The position numbers were made by a program, and so were the translations under genes. From Lonicera japonica (lineage: Eukaryota > Streptophyta > Magnoliopsida > Dipsacales > Caprifoliaceae): a DNA stretch of 64,000 bases. Location of the stretch: NCBI GenBank assembly GCA_021464415.1, contig CM038463.1, positions 5,580,001 to 5,644,000 on the forward strand, written 5' to 3'. Each line of letters opens with the position of its first letter. The stretch's first letter is position 1. The notes beneath the pieces were generated by a model. It saw only the letters and a list, made by a program, of their open reading frames with translations. It made no database searches and was not told where the DNA came from. Positions 34,574 to 44,231 of this stretch are shown in pieces.

Positions 34574-35050
34574 GAATCAAGATCCCTATAGAGATATGCA
34601 GTAACCACATTCCATGAGCTGCATTTTTTGTCCTTCAAAAACTACCAAGCTAATTGAGTAGTGGAATGTTATAATGTTTAAGCAATTCCAAAGCGTCTGT
34701 GTGGAACCTTGCGCTATAAGGTGAGCCTTTTACTTCAGAACTTCTTTGTTCTCATTTACGCTTTATGGCAAATAATTGTTTATATCTTACAGGTTTTACA
34801 CTTGGCGCGGTTAGCACTTCCGGACCAAATACCTGTCTTTTTGCCATAAAATCTAATTCTATCTGGATTGCTTATTTTTATTTAGGCCAATTTTGCCCTT
34901 TGTTGATATTTTACAACAGAGCGAGGTTCGACATCATCGTGCTCTTTGACTCCTTGAGCAACAGTGTATCATTAATGCATCCATTAATTCATATGACATC
35001 CCTTAACCTATTGAGATTTATTTATTCTCTGGAATCATTATAACTTCGGG
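33600..35050 (-). pseudogene. Copia reverse transcriptase and RNase H remnant
   Basis: The minus-strand frame 34610-34197 reads YMKVPDGL, LKRSLYRLKQFGQMWYTRL, GKGYKNDELCPCVF, then VIIAVYVDDMNIIGT, KSKFEIKNLGKA. These are typical copia RT motifs, with the catalytic YVDD intact. A (TA)n tract at 34540-34571 falls exactly where the conserved IYMK codons stand. RNase H sequence continues in broken frames to about 33600. Confidence 0.85.
34540..34571. repeat. (TA)n microsatellite inside the RT coding region
   Basis: About 16 TA units lie immediately upstream (minus strand) of ATGAAAGTGCCTGATGG, coding MKVPDG. Confidence 0.95.
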
Positions 35051-36544
35051 GCGTCCCCCAGTATTGATTCATGGACATAAATATAATCAGAGATAATCTC
35101 ATGAAATGGATTTTTATACTAATGATTAATTGATCAATTTGTGCCTTACTTCCACATTTTCTTTTGTGTGAGTACTTGTTGAATTAAGTGGCCTCCCTCT
35201 CTTCCTTTGAGGAGCCATGGCCTCAACCACACCTCCACTAAGTGTGGTTGTAGCGTCTCTTTCTGCGACACTATGCCCCTTGTTGGGGACTTTCAACCTT
35301 GTAGGCATATTACAGCTAGTATGTTTGATCTCGTCACTTTTCGATATCAGTAAATGTATCAGGCATCGAATCTGTTACATTTTCAAGATCGATTATTCTT
35401 TTTCACTTCACTATACATTATGATGTGCATGGGGATCAAGATGAGACAGAGTGGGGACCACGATAATTCCTGTCGTTCCCTTGAAAATTTCTTTTTCTAT
35501 CTCCCCCTAACAACGGGAAGACTATCTCATTAAAGTGACAATCCGCAATTATTAACGGTAAAGAGATCACCTGATAAGGATTATAAATAGCGGATTATCG
35601 TTGAGGATTCATATCCAACGTTAATACTTAATTGTTTCAGCGAGCCCAGTTTAATGCGCTGTGGGGGCGCAATCGGCACATATGCGTAAAATATCAGGCT
35701 AATATCCAGTTACCAACTGGTACGCATATAATAGTTGTCTAATATTGGTCTTGGAAACAAATAAGTAAAGTTGCGTGCAATATTGCATAAATCTCGAGCA
35801 TGTATAGGCAATATACTGTGCATAACCAATGCCCTATCTACCATCTATATCCTTTTGATGGTTGCTTTTGTGAGACCTTTTTTGTGTATGCACATGAAAA
35901 ATAGGATTCTTTACTTCGATTTTATGCAATGATCATCAATTACTTTTGATGTAAACTCTCTAGCTTTATCGAGTCTTACAGACATGATACAGTAATTAGG
36001 GTGGCGAGCCTTTAAGCATATAACATGTGCTAAGAGGTTTGTAAATGCAGCATTTCTTGTAGATAATTATTCGATATGTGATCAGAATGTCGAATTATCC
36101 ACCAGATCCATAAAGTACTTTGCATGGTTCCGCACTCTGGATGGATTTATCTACAAATATATATTGTAAGAATGGTATATTTTATTTTGTATTTTTAGCA
36201 TAAGAAGGTCTCGATCTTATTTTTGCTAAAGAATAGGCTTTGAAAAATCTAGTGTCATTCCTTTGATATGGTCGATGAGGCATAATAGGAAGGGGATATT
36301 GCTTCAAATACTTCGTAAGTCAATGATTACTTTTGAGCATTATTCGTATCAACACGTTGCAATGTGTTGAATTTTTGTCCTATTTATTTGTCGCTCAAAA
36401 GAAATGATATTCGTGTAAGTACTTTAACACATGGATCATCATGACCAATGTGCACTAGGCAAGCATGCCAAAGCCTGTATAAGTCTGTGTCCCATGGTAC
36501 ATTGTTGGTGACATCATAGGATTCGACAATCCTTATCGTAGTGG
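35050..36544 (-). pseudogene. Copia integrase and linker remnant
   Basis: On the minus strand YRLWHACLVHIGHDD (about 36480-36430) is the GAG-pre-integrase signature. FMVLVDNST (about 36100), then CLKARHPNYCI, VRLDKAREFTSKVIDDHCIK (about 36010-35930) is the integrase core with its two Asp. MGPQ-type linker traces, RIVTLMR/FNEIVFPLLGG (about 35540-35500) and APQRKRGRPLNSTSTH (about 35220-35170) follow. Frames change repeatedly. Confidence 0.75.
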
Positions 36545-36688
36545 GGTACTGTAGACACCCCGATCCGTGACCCCTGCAAGAACTCTAACGACATTCGAGA
36601 ACTACTGTTTTGGGCCCGGGACCTACCCGAGCACCCGAAACTACCCCGAAAGGTTTTGTTGGCCAACAAACCTATTTTTAAGAGAGAT

Positions 36689-36895
36689 TGTCGCACGACA
36701 AATGGATATGTCGCGCGACAATCCCCACTATGTCGCGCGACAATCACTCCTAACACCAGACCATCCACTCTCTGACATATCAGTCTGTCAGAAACATCAC
36801 TTCAGCCGTTTATCGCGCGACATTGGACACATTGTCGCGCGACATATCAGTATGTCGCACGACATATGCCCTTTTTGGGGAAATGTCGCGCGACA
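36689..36895. promoter_or_regulatory. Array of seven CpG-rich palindromes (TGTCGCGCGACA) upstream of the LTR TATA box
   Basis: Perfect copies lie at 36709, 36731, 36833 and 36884. One-mismatch copies lie at 36689 and 36853 (TGTCGCACGACA) and 36811 (TATCGCGCGACA). Start-to-start steps are 20, 22, 80, 22, 20 and 31 bp. All lie 16-220 bp upstream of TATAAATA (36911). An enhancer or protein-binding array is inferred. Confidence 0.7.
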
Positions 36896-36910
36896 ATCCT
36901 CCCCGAGCAG

Positions 36911-36920
36911 TATAAATAGG
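36911..36920 (+). promoter_or_regulatory. TATA box of the solo LTR
   Basis: TATAAATAGG after GAGCAG, followed by a C-rich and then A/T-rich leader. It sits at a usual distance into an LTR for a U3/R junction about 30 bp later. Confidence 0.6.
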
Positions 36921-38389
36921 CCAACACCCCCCAAGGGTTCAAGGCAGCAACTTAAGATTGAAGATTCTAAGCTTTAAATCTGCTTTTTAGTCTTTCATCA
37001 AGCATTCTCTATTATCGTCTTATTTCTGAAGAATCATCGAATCTATTCCCGACACTCGGCGTGTCCCGTCTCTGGAATCGAATTCTCGGAAAAATCTGAA
37101 TAAGGAAAAGATTATTATCGCCGGAAATCTCTCCGCCGGATTATATTTTCTTTCTTATTATTATTCTCGTCGGGAAGGTAAAAAAAGTCTCTTCTAGCAT
37201 TTAACATTAAGTATCTGTGTACTTGTTTTCTTTCTGTTGTTTTGTCCACATTTTATTTGAATAAACTTATTGCCAAGTTACAAATAGTCTATAATTTTTA
37301 AAACAAAAGACCCTGATAAAACCATTTGTAAAACCAGAAGAATAAGTACATTACCATCCGGATAAAATCCTGTTTTCAAAACCCGGACCGGTAAAACTTA
37401 CTTAGGAATTAAAAACCCAGTATATCCTATCTGTTTCATAGATTGTGATACGTCCGAGAGAACTCCTCTACAGAGTTCCAATTCCATATTGAATTAGTTC
37501 TACTAAAAGATCCAAACTTTTCCCAAAACAAGTCAAAACCCGAGAAAACCGTCATTATCCGAGAAATAATACGGAAAACTCCCTCTCTAAAGAAAAATGA
37601 TTTTTTGTCACTTGTATTTACATTTCTCAAAACGAAACATCGGATCTCGAAACACAAAGGTCTTCATCCATTTTCCCCCTTTTTCCCAAGAATTAGGGTT
37701 TTTACTTAGAAAGTAGTAGACTGTCGGTAAAAGCATCCAAGTTTTTCAACATAGAATAAACATATAAAAGATCACTAGAGACCGAAAGGGCGTAATGGGT
37801 GCTTAACACCTTCCCAAACCGTAATATAGTTTCCGAGCCCTATAGAATCCTGGTTTCGTAGACAAACGTGTAAAGAAAGGCTTATCTGTAGCCTTTCCTC
37901 TTTCACAACTTTTTTTGTCCGTTTTTCTCGTAAAACGTACTGGCGACTCTGAACGAACCCTCTTGTATCTAGAAATAGAACATAGGAACACATGATATGA
38001 ATCAATCAACGAAAATAACTCCAGCAAATGAAACGACGGAATCCGTTCCGACGTTTCAGACGCCCAACCAAACGGGGACGAGACCCGGGGGTCGCATTTG
38101 CGGATTCTCACAGGTACATTCTATTAGAATAACTCATAAGTTTCTTTAAAATGCGTTTCTTTGCATAAAAGGTAAAATAAAAATATATTTTTGTTCCATT
38201 CTTACATTTGATTTTTGTATGATTAATGTTGGTATGAACATCATTAATAAGTTTGGGTTGCTCTGGGTGCATTATAGAGCGTATGTGACTTTAACACCGT
38301 TTTAGTAATAAAATGGTTGAGCAGTTCTTCACTCTTATGATGATTATCATAGTCACATACGTATAATAGGTTACTAATTCCCTATTTCA

Positions 38390-38690
38390 TTGAATGGTTA
38401 TGGTGTTTCCACTATCAACCAATCATTTAAAGTTATCATCAATTCATTTTTACAGTAATGAAATCGAGTATAAATTATGAACCATGGAAAAAAAATCGAA
38501 CATATCAAATACATCAGAATAAAGTTCGAAATTTAATTAATAAAACCAATGATAATTAATCCAATATCTTGTTCATAAATCTAATCCATTTATTCAATCA
38601 ATCATAGACTTTAAGACAACATCATTGTCTAATTAAAAATTAGGCAATATGCCTGTTCAACTATTTCTGAAAAATAAAGTGAATAAAGCA
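38390..38690 (-). pseudogene. Copia protease remnant
   Basis: On the minus strand LVDSGNTITI (about 38425-38396) is the D-S-G active-site region, followed by degraded sequence that is cut by the solo LTR at 38117. The upstream boundary with gag is not sharp. Confidence 0.5.
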
Positions 38691-38692
38691 GA

Positions 38693-39763
38693 TTAGTCAA
38701 AATTGGGTACATCCATTGACTGAGCAAAGTCCTTCTTGCCACTAATGTCTGCCATTGTGAAATTAACATTAGCGTCATTATCTTCTTCATTCATAAAATG
38801 AGATTCTTGTTCTTTAGATTCTCGATATTTCTTGTAACTCGCTGCTACTTTAGCGCTTGCATGGCAGTTCTTGTACCAGTGCCCAAGCAACTCCACACTT
38901 GTAACATGGCTCATCGCCAACTCTTTCTTTTTTTGACCAGAGGGTTCTTAGGTGCATTTTTCACCTTGTTTCCCTGACCACTAGGTCCAATAATATTCAT
39001 TTCTTCTCCATACTTTGGAAGAACCTCCACGACTCGCACCACGACTCCCATGTCCCTTTCCATGTTGTGCCTTGTTGCCACGTGGGTAGGGATCATCACG
39101 TCCAATCCCCCTTGCATTAGGGTTCTTTCCATTGTTCATCGTACCTATAGTTAGCCTCAGGAATTTTTTTTGTCCCAACGGGCCTGACATTGTTATTCAA
39201 AAGAACCTCATTATGCCTTTCAACCATTTGCAGTAGGTTGATTAGCTTATTGAATGTTGTGATTCTTTTGTTATCATACTCGAGCCTATACTGGTTTGCT
39301 AGTATAAGTGCTGAAGTAGGAAAAATGAAAAGTGTCTTCTGAATCATATGAGATCCTTTCCACAGAAGTTAAGACGTGCCTTTAGGCGCAGCATGTCCTT
39401 GTTGAAGTCGTTAACCCTTTTATAATCAAGCAAGCGGATTTCATTCCACTGAATGGTAAATTCTAGGAGCAAAGTGTCATGAATGTTCCCAAAACTTCCC
39501 TTAAGGGTATTCCATAATTCTTTAGGTGTTTTTAACTGAAGATACTCCCAACATAGGCTGGGGTCAATATGTTTCTTTAGAAATATTAATGCATTTGCTT
39601 TCACCTTGTTAGACGGTCCATTGTCTGTAGGGTCTTTGGGGTCAGCAAGTGTGGCAGAATATTCTTTAGCCACAAAAGCGGTTTCTACATCAGAAACCCA
39701 CCGGTGGTACTCAAGTCCTTCTGAGTCCAAAAAGTCAAATTTGGGTCGAGTTGGGTCGGCCAT
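38693..39763 (-). pseudogene. Copia gag remnant
   Basis: ATG at 39763 opens MADPTRPKFDFLDSEG, followed by YHRWVSDVETAF, ALIFLKKHIDPSL, KTPKELWNTLKGSF and EFTIQWNEIRLLDYK. This is the UBN2-like gag of plant copia elements, intact for 139 codons. A frameshift at about 39345 moves it to the frame of 39347-39117 (FPTSALILANQYRLEYDNKR). The zinc knuckle CYKCG...GHWYKNC at about 38905-38860 needs another frame change. The C-terminal end reads MDVPNFD before TGA at 38693. Confidence 0.85.
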
Positions 39764-41384
39764 TTTAATGAATAATAAATCAAATTTTATAGAGTTATAA
39801 GTACATCCATATTAATTATTTTTCAGGAATATGAATTAGATTTCAAAAATCAAGATCGATAATGGTCACATTTTTTGATGCTATATGAAAATTCTTTATC
39901 ATAATAATTATAATGCACATGAACTTTCATCATCATGGCAACTGTTGAATTTATGACATAATAAATAAAACAATTAAGAATATATGTAATATTCTAATTT
40001 TCTTAGCGAGCTGACTTATAGCAATTATAAAATTAATTAGTCCATCCCAAATATAGCATGCATAATATTGTGTAAATTTTGACTACAGAGTAATCAATAT
40101 ATGGTGGTGGAATTCAAAACCACATCAAATCAAACTGTTCTTTTGCATTAGAAAAAAATTCATATATATATATATATATATATATTAAATCCTTAAGTAT
40201 ATATACACAAAGGAGATTTCACATTTACATAAACTATACATATATATACAATCTATATATAATTACATGTAGATGAATCTCAATGATAGATTTACAAAAT
40301 TTGGTTCACATATATACATGGATTCTATAGGGTACAATTGGTAATTAAAACAAAAATTGTTTTTAAAATAAAACATAAATTTAATTAAAATAAAATATGT
40401 TTTTAAAATAAAACAGGTATTTAATTAAAATAAAAACAGAAACACATATTTTAATAGCCAAAAAAAATTTAGCTGAGGCAAAAATAATATAGACCTTGTA
40501 ATCAAATAACAAAAAAAATGAGATTCTGTGGGCACATATATATACCTATAGATATAGATACATGTATATATATATAGATAGATAAATAGTAAATATTAAT
40601 AATAATTCATAAAAGCATGAATCAAAAATCATCCTTACGTGTATTAAGTAACAGTAGCAGTACATATATGCTTAAAACAATCCTTACGGTGGCAGTACAT
40701 ATATATATATATATGTATATGCTGAGTATATATATTTAAAGTGATAAAGATGAGTACCTTGGTAATATTGCAACGAGTATCGTAACCTTTGTAAGTATAA
40801 TCGGATTTAGAATCAATGCCGCCATTGTTGATGCTCTAAAGAAAAGAGAAAAGAAAAAATTAATAATAAACTAAATAGAATGATTTTAATATTGCACTCT
40901 GGAAAACAAAAAAATAAAGAAAATGAAGTGTTCTCCGATCCTTAGTGTGCACGTATCAAAAAGAGAATGGCAAAAAATAATTATCACTAAAAGTCTAAAA
41001 CTGTGAATGCTCTCGGCAAAGTAAGTAAAAAAATTCAATGCTCCTTGAAATTGTGCACATTTATCAAAGAGAAAGGAAGGAAAAAGAAAAATTAAAATAA
41101 ATAAAGGCTGTGGTACTCCCTTTAACACCATGAAGAACAGAGGGTTATTGTTAAATTATTATTATTGCAAAGTAATGAGCCCTCCCTCAAAGTTGTAGTG
41201 GCAGAGTGCAGTCAGTGGATCGACGGGGCAGATCTGAGCGTGTTTGTTAATTTATGGTGATTAACTGAATTGGTGAGATGAGGAAGATGATTGCTGCTAC
41301 TTCTGCGCGGCTCCTCCCTTTTTTTTTTTTTTTCTTAAGGGATTTAACATGGTTAGGTTATTAGCTCTGAGCGTGCTGATAACG
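39764..41384 (-). other. Untranslated leader of the copia element
   Basis: Non-coding, very AT-rich, with TA-rich runs (40162-40185, 40700-40716). No LTR-free coding frame. Unusually long for a copia leader, so it may include an intron or unrecognised insertions. Confidence 0.5.
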
Positions 41385-41569
41385 TGTTGTAGGAACAATT
41401 TTATTTAATTCTTCATTAGATGAACCCTTTAAATAAGGTATAAATACAATAGTAAATAAGGTTTATAAGGAAACTCATTATGGCCCATAATACACAATTT
41501 ATATAGTAAAATTCCTTAATACATATTCTATCTAGACGATAACACATTTATGTATAATTTCTTTAAACA
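41385..41569 (-). repeat. 5' LTR of the copia element
   Basis: TGTTGTAGGAAC to TTTAAACA. Matches the LTR at 32914-33096. Relative to it, most differences are T or A here against C or G there. Confidence 0.9.
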
Positions 41570-41574
41570 CTACT

Positions 41575-42130
41575 AACATTTTTTCTTCATTTTTCTACTC
41601 TCCTCACACGTCCATAATATTATCTGAAACGGTGAAATGATAAGTATATTGTAGCTCGGGTTATTTTGGATCCAATAGTTAAATCTTCCAGCCGTGGGCT
41701 TTAGCCGAAGCCGACGTTACACGCAAGGGCCCAGCTCCACGAAAGCAGAGGAAAGTAATGCATGGATATGCTTTGAATATTTTGAACTTCAATAAAGTAT
41801 TATAATAAAGTTCATCTCCAATGGCTTGCAAAAACGATAATACATAACACAAGTTTACGACACGTGCGATGCACAGTTTTTATATAATTTATTTTAATTG
41901 TATTGTAATTAAACTAATTATAGTCTAAAAATAATTATAACTATTCTTAAAATAATAGAATTTTCACTAATAAAAGTTTTATATGCAATACAAAGAAGGA
42001 AGAAAACAAAAATGAAACACATGAGAAACTAAAATCCACTTGTACTTAGGATATCTATTCAAATTTCAAACAATACTTTGTTATATTTCTAGCAATTAGA
42101 TGCAAGAGGTAGAGGTATCTAATAAGAGTT
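41575..42130. other. Intergenic spacer, nothing seen
   Basis: AT-rich with a CG-containing patch (41690-41750). No repeat or ORF supported. Confidence 0.5.
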
Positions 42131-42138
42131 TTGATGGA

Positions 42139-43072
42139 CAGTGGCGGATCCAGAAAATTTTCTTCCAGGGGTCAACGTATAAAGGTGAAAAAAAAATTAT
42201 ACAAAATATACTCATAAAAATGAAACGATAATATTATAATTCATAATTCATAAAACCAAATAACCAAAACCAAATCTTGAGGATAAACTAAATAACCAAA
42301 ACCAAAACTCCTAATTTATTCAAACCAAAATAAAAGTATAGTTCTAATTTATTCAACCTAACTAACCAAAACCCCTAATTTATTCAAACTAAACTTATAT
42401 ATATGTATGTATGTATGTATGTATATATTTCATCTATTCTCTTAATATAGCATCTTTTTAAACTTCTTATGTAATCATTCATCCATCAACAGGCATTTAA
42501 GAACATTTTTCAATAAAAACACTTAATGCTTAAAGAAATAAGATAACATATAAGAATATTTACTAATTAATTAAAGCAAAAAAAAATACCTTCCAATTTT
42601 TTGCAACCAAGCTCGCCGGCGACGCATTCACTGACTCACGCACTCACGCACTTGCTGGCTTGCTGCCCAGCCTGCCCGACCGTCGAGTCGCCGACGCACG
42701 TTACGCACCTGCTTGGAGATTTCTAGGTCCTTATTCTTTAGACTTTAGGGCTGAGTGTTTGAAAAGGCTGGAATGAAATTTGAGATTTTGAGGAAGGGAA
42801 GGTCGAGTGGTCGACGGAAATACGCTGCTCAGTTTTTTTTTTTTTTTTTTTTTTTCAAAACGACGTCGTTTTGATGCCAGCGCATTAAAAAAAAATACAG
42901 GCGGTGCGCTCGCGCGCGCGCGCGCGAGGTGCAGGCGCGCTGGGCAAAACCAGCCCCATTCAGGCATTTCGTCGAACACCTTGCGGGGGTCAAGTTGGAC
43001 AGCTCTAATGGAGGATTTCTTAGCTTGCAGGGGTCAATTGACCACCCTTGCTCCTCTTTAAATCCGCCCCTG
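42139..43072. mobile_element. hAT-type non-autonomous element, 934 bp
   Basis: Perfect 8-bp duplication TTGATGGA (42131-42138 and 43073-43080). The left end CAGTGGCGGATCCAG pairs with the reversed right end CAGGGGCGGATTTAA. Inner segments AGGGGTCAA near both ends also pair. It contains a (TATG)n run (42404-42424), a T tract (42835-42855), a 20-bp perfect palindrome (42855-42874) and a (CG)8 run (42911-42926). No transposase; the ORFs across it are not credible. Confidence 0.9.
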
Positions 43073-43080
43073 TTGATGGA

Positions 43081-44200
43081 TGAATGATTACATAAGAAGT
43101 TTAAAAAGATGCTATATTAAGAGAATAGATGAAATATATACATACATACATACATACATATATATAAGATGGATAATACTCATTTATTATAGACACGTGG
43201 CAAGCTCTCATGAAAATAGAGAATTTTATTTCTATCATATAATAGCTGATATCACAGTTAGCAAAATAATCATTTTCGCATTGTTCATAAGACTCTTAAT
43301 AAACAATGCAAATATGCTATGATACTAAAAAAGTGGGATCACAAATCTTTTTACTTTTTTTTTATTGTATATATATACATTATATATGTACTAAGGTATA
43401 CCATGAAATAAATAAGATCTAATAATAGGATAAAAAAGAGTAATATTTGACGAATTTAACTCGACAAACATCAATTAGTCTAACATTTTGAGCAACCAAA
43501 ACTCCTAAAATTTGAAAATAGTCCTAAAATTGGATTGATGTATCAAGAAAACTCCTAAAATGACATACTGAAATAATAAATAATGTACAAACACAATAAG
43601 TACATCCTTAAATGTTAATATTTTTTCTTTATTTTTTACATAGTTTTATAGTCATGATGAATTTTGTTTAATTAATCTTGATTATTAAATTTCAAATATT
43701 AATTTTTTATTTTAAATTGTGTCATTTTTAATATAAACAAAATTATTAGTATGTGAGAGTTTTTGTGTATATATTATTGGTGTAAATATTTTAACTTTGA
43801 TGTGAAATTTTAATGTGTGTATAAAACTCATTTAATAGTGTAGAACTAATGCACACCATCGCATGTGTATTTTTAACCATTAGATTATTATATTTTTTAA
43901 AGAAAATTTTGGTTAAAAATGACATTTTATAATGTAGATATATAGTGAACACTTCCCATATAAACATATATACAAACCATACATACTAAGTTTACAGATT
44001 GAACCATTTGAAGGTTTCTCACATGGGCAGAACACGTGCCCATTCTAATTACCTTTTTGGGGGAAATGGAGTCAACTGTTAATGGAGTATAGATTAAGGT
44101 GTTTAGTGTTAAAGTTTAGAAGTTCAGGCGGTTAAGTGACAAAAGTTGATAGTTTAAGGGAGTTAACTATATTTAACTCTACAAGCATAAGAAATTGGTT
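43081..44200. other. Upstream intergenic region of the oxygenase gene
   Basis: Has a (TACA)n run at 43138-43160 and generally AT-rich sequence. The GA-repeat GAGAGAGAGAGA (44208-44221) just upstream of the coding start is typical of plant 5' leaders. I cannot place a TATA box with confidence. Confidence 0.5.
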
Positions 44201-44231
44201 CAGAACTCGAGAGAGAGAGAGTATGAGAAAG

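Larger units (their letters stand above)
36550..38112 (+). mobile_element. Solo LTR, 1563 bp, gypsy-like, inserted in the copia element
   Basis: TGTAGACACCCCGATCC...GGATTCTCACA is bounded by the 5-bp duplication GGTAC (36545-36549 and 38113-38117). A TATA box (TATAAATAGG, 36911-36920) fixes the orientation as plus. Just upstream lie seven copies of a 12-bp palindrome. The TGTAGACACCCC start resembles LTRs of plant Tat elements, but no coding exists to prove it. ORFs within it are not genes. Confidence 0.85.
32914..41569 (-). mobile_element. Ty1/copia LTR retrotransposon, end-complete but decayed, with a nested solo LTR
   Basis: Two LTRs of 183 and 185 bp (32914-33096 and 41385-41569) are flanked by the duplication CTACT (32909-32913 and 41570-41574). 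Coding is on the minus strand in the copia order gag, PR, INT, RT, RNH. The polypurine tract AAGGGGGAG adjoins the 3' LTR at about 33097-33105. A primer site (GTTATCAGCACGC reversed) adjoins the 5' LTR at 41370-41383. All domains are frameshifted. Net of the nested LTR (1563 bp plus a 5-bp duplication) it is about 7.1 kb. Confidence 0.9.

Noticed and set aside
36689..36895. CRISPR array
   Set aside because: The repeats are 12-bp palindromes with uneven spacers in a plant LTR; there are no cas genes and the genome is eukaryotic.
36567..36977. 136-residue plus-strand ORF and overlapping minus-strand ORFs
   Set aside because: They lie in the U3 of a solo LTR, and their residues come from the repeated CpG palindromes. 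There is no family resemblance.
37775..38111. Minus-strand ORFs of 76 and 102 residues
   Set aside because: They are inside the same solo LTR, overlap each other in different frames, and match nothing I know.
42731..43061. Overlapping ORFs of 82-84 residues on both strands
   Set aside because: They fall in the hAT element and translate the poly-T and CG runs. They are low-complexity artefacts.
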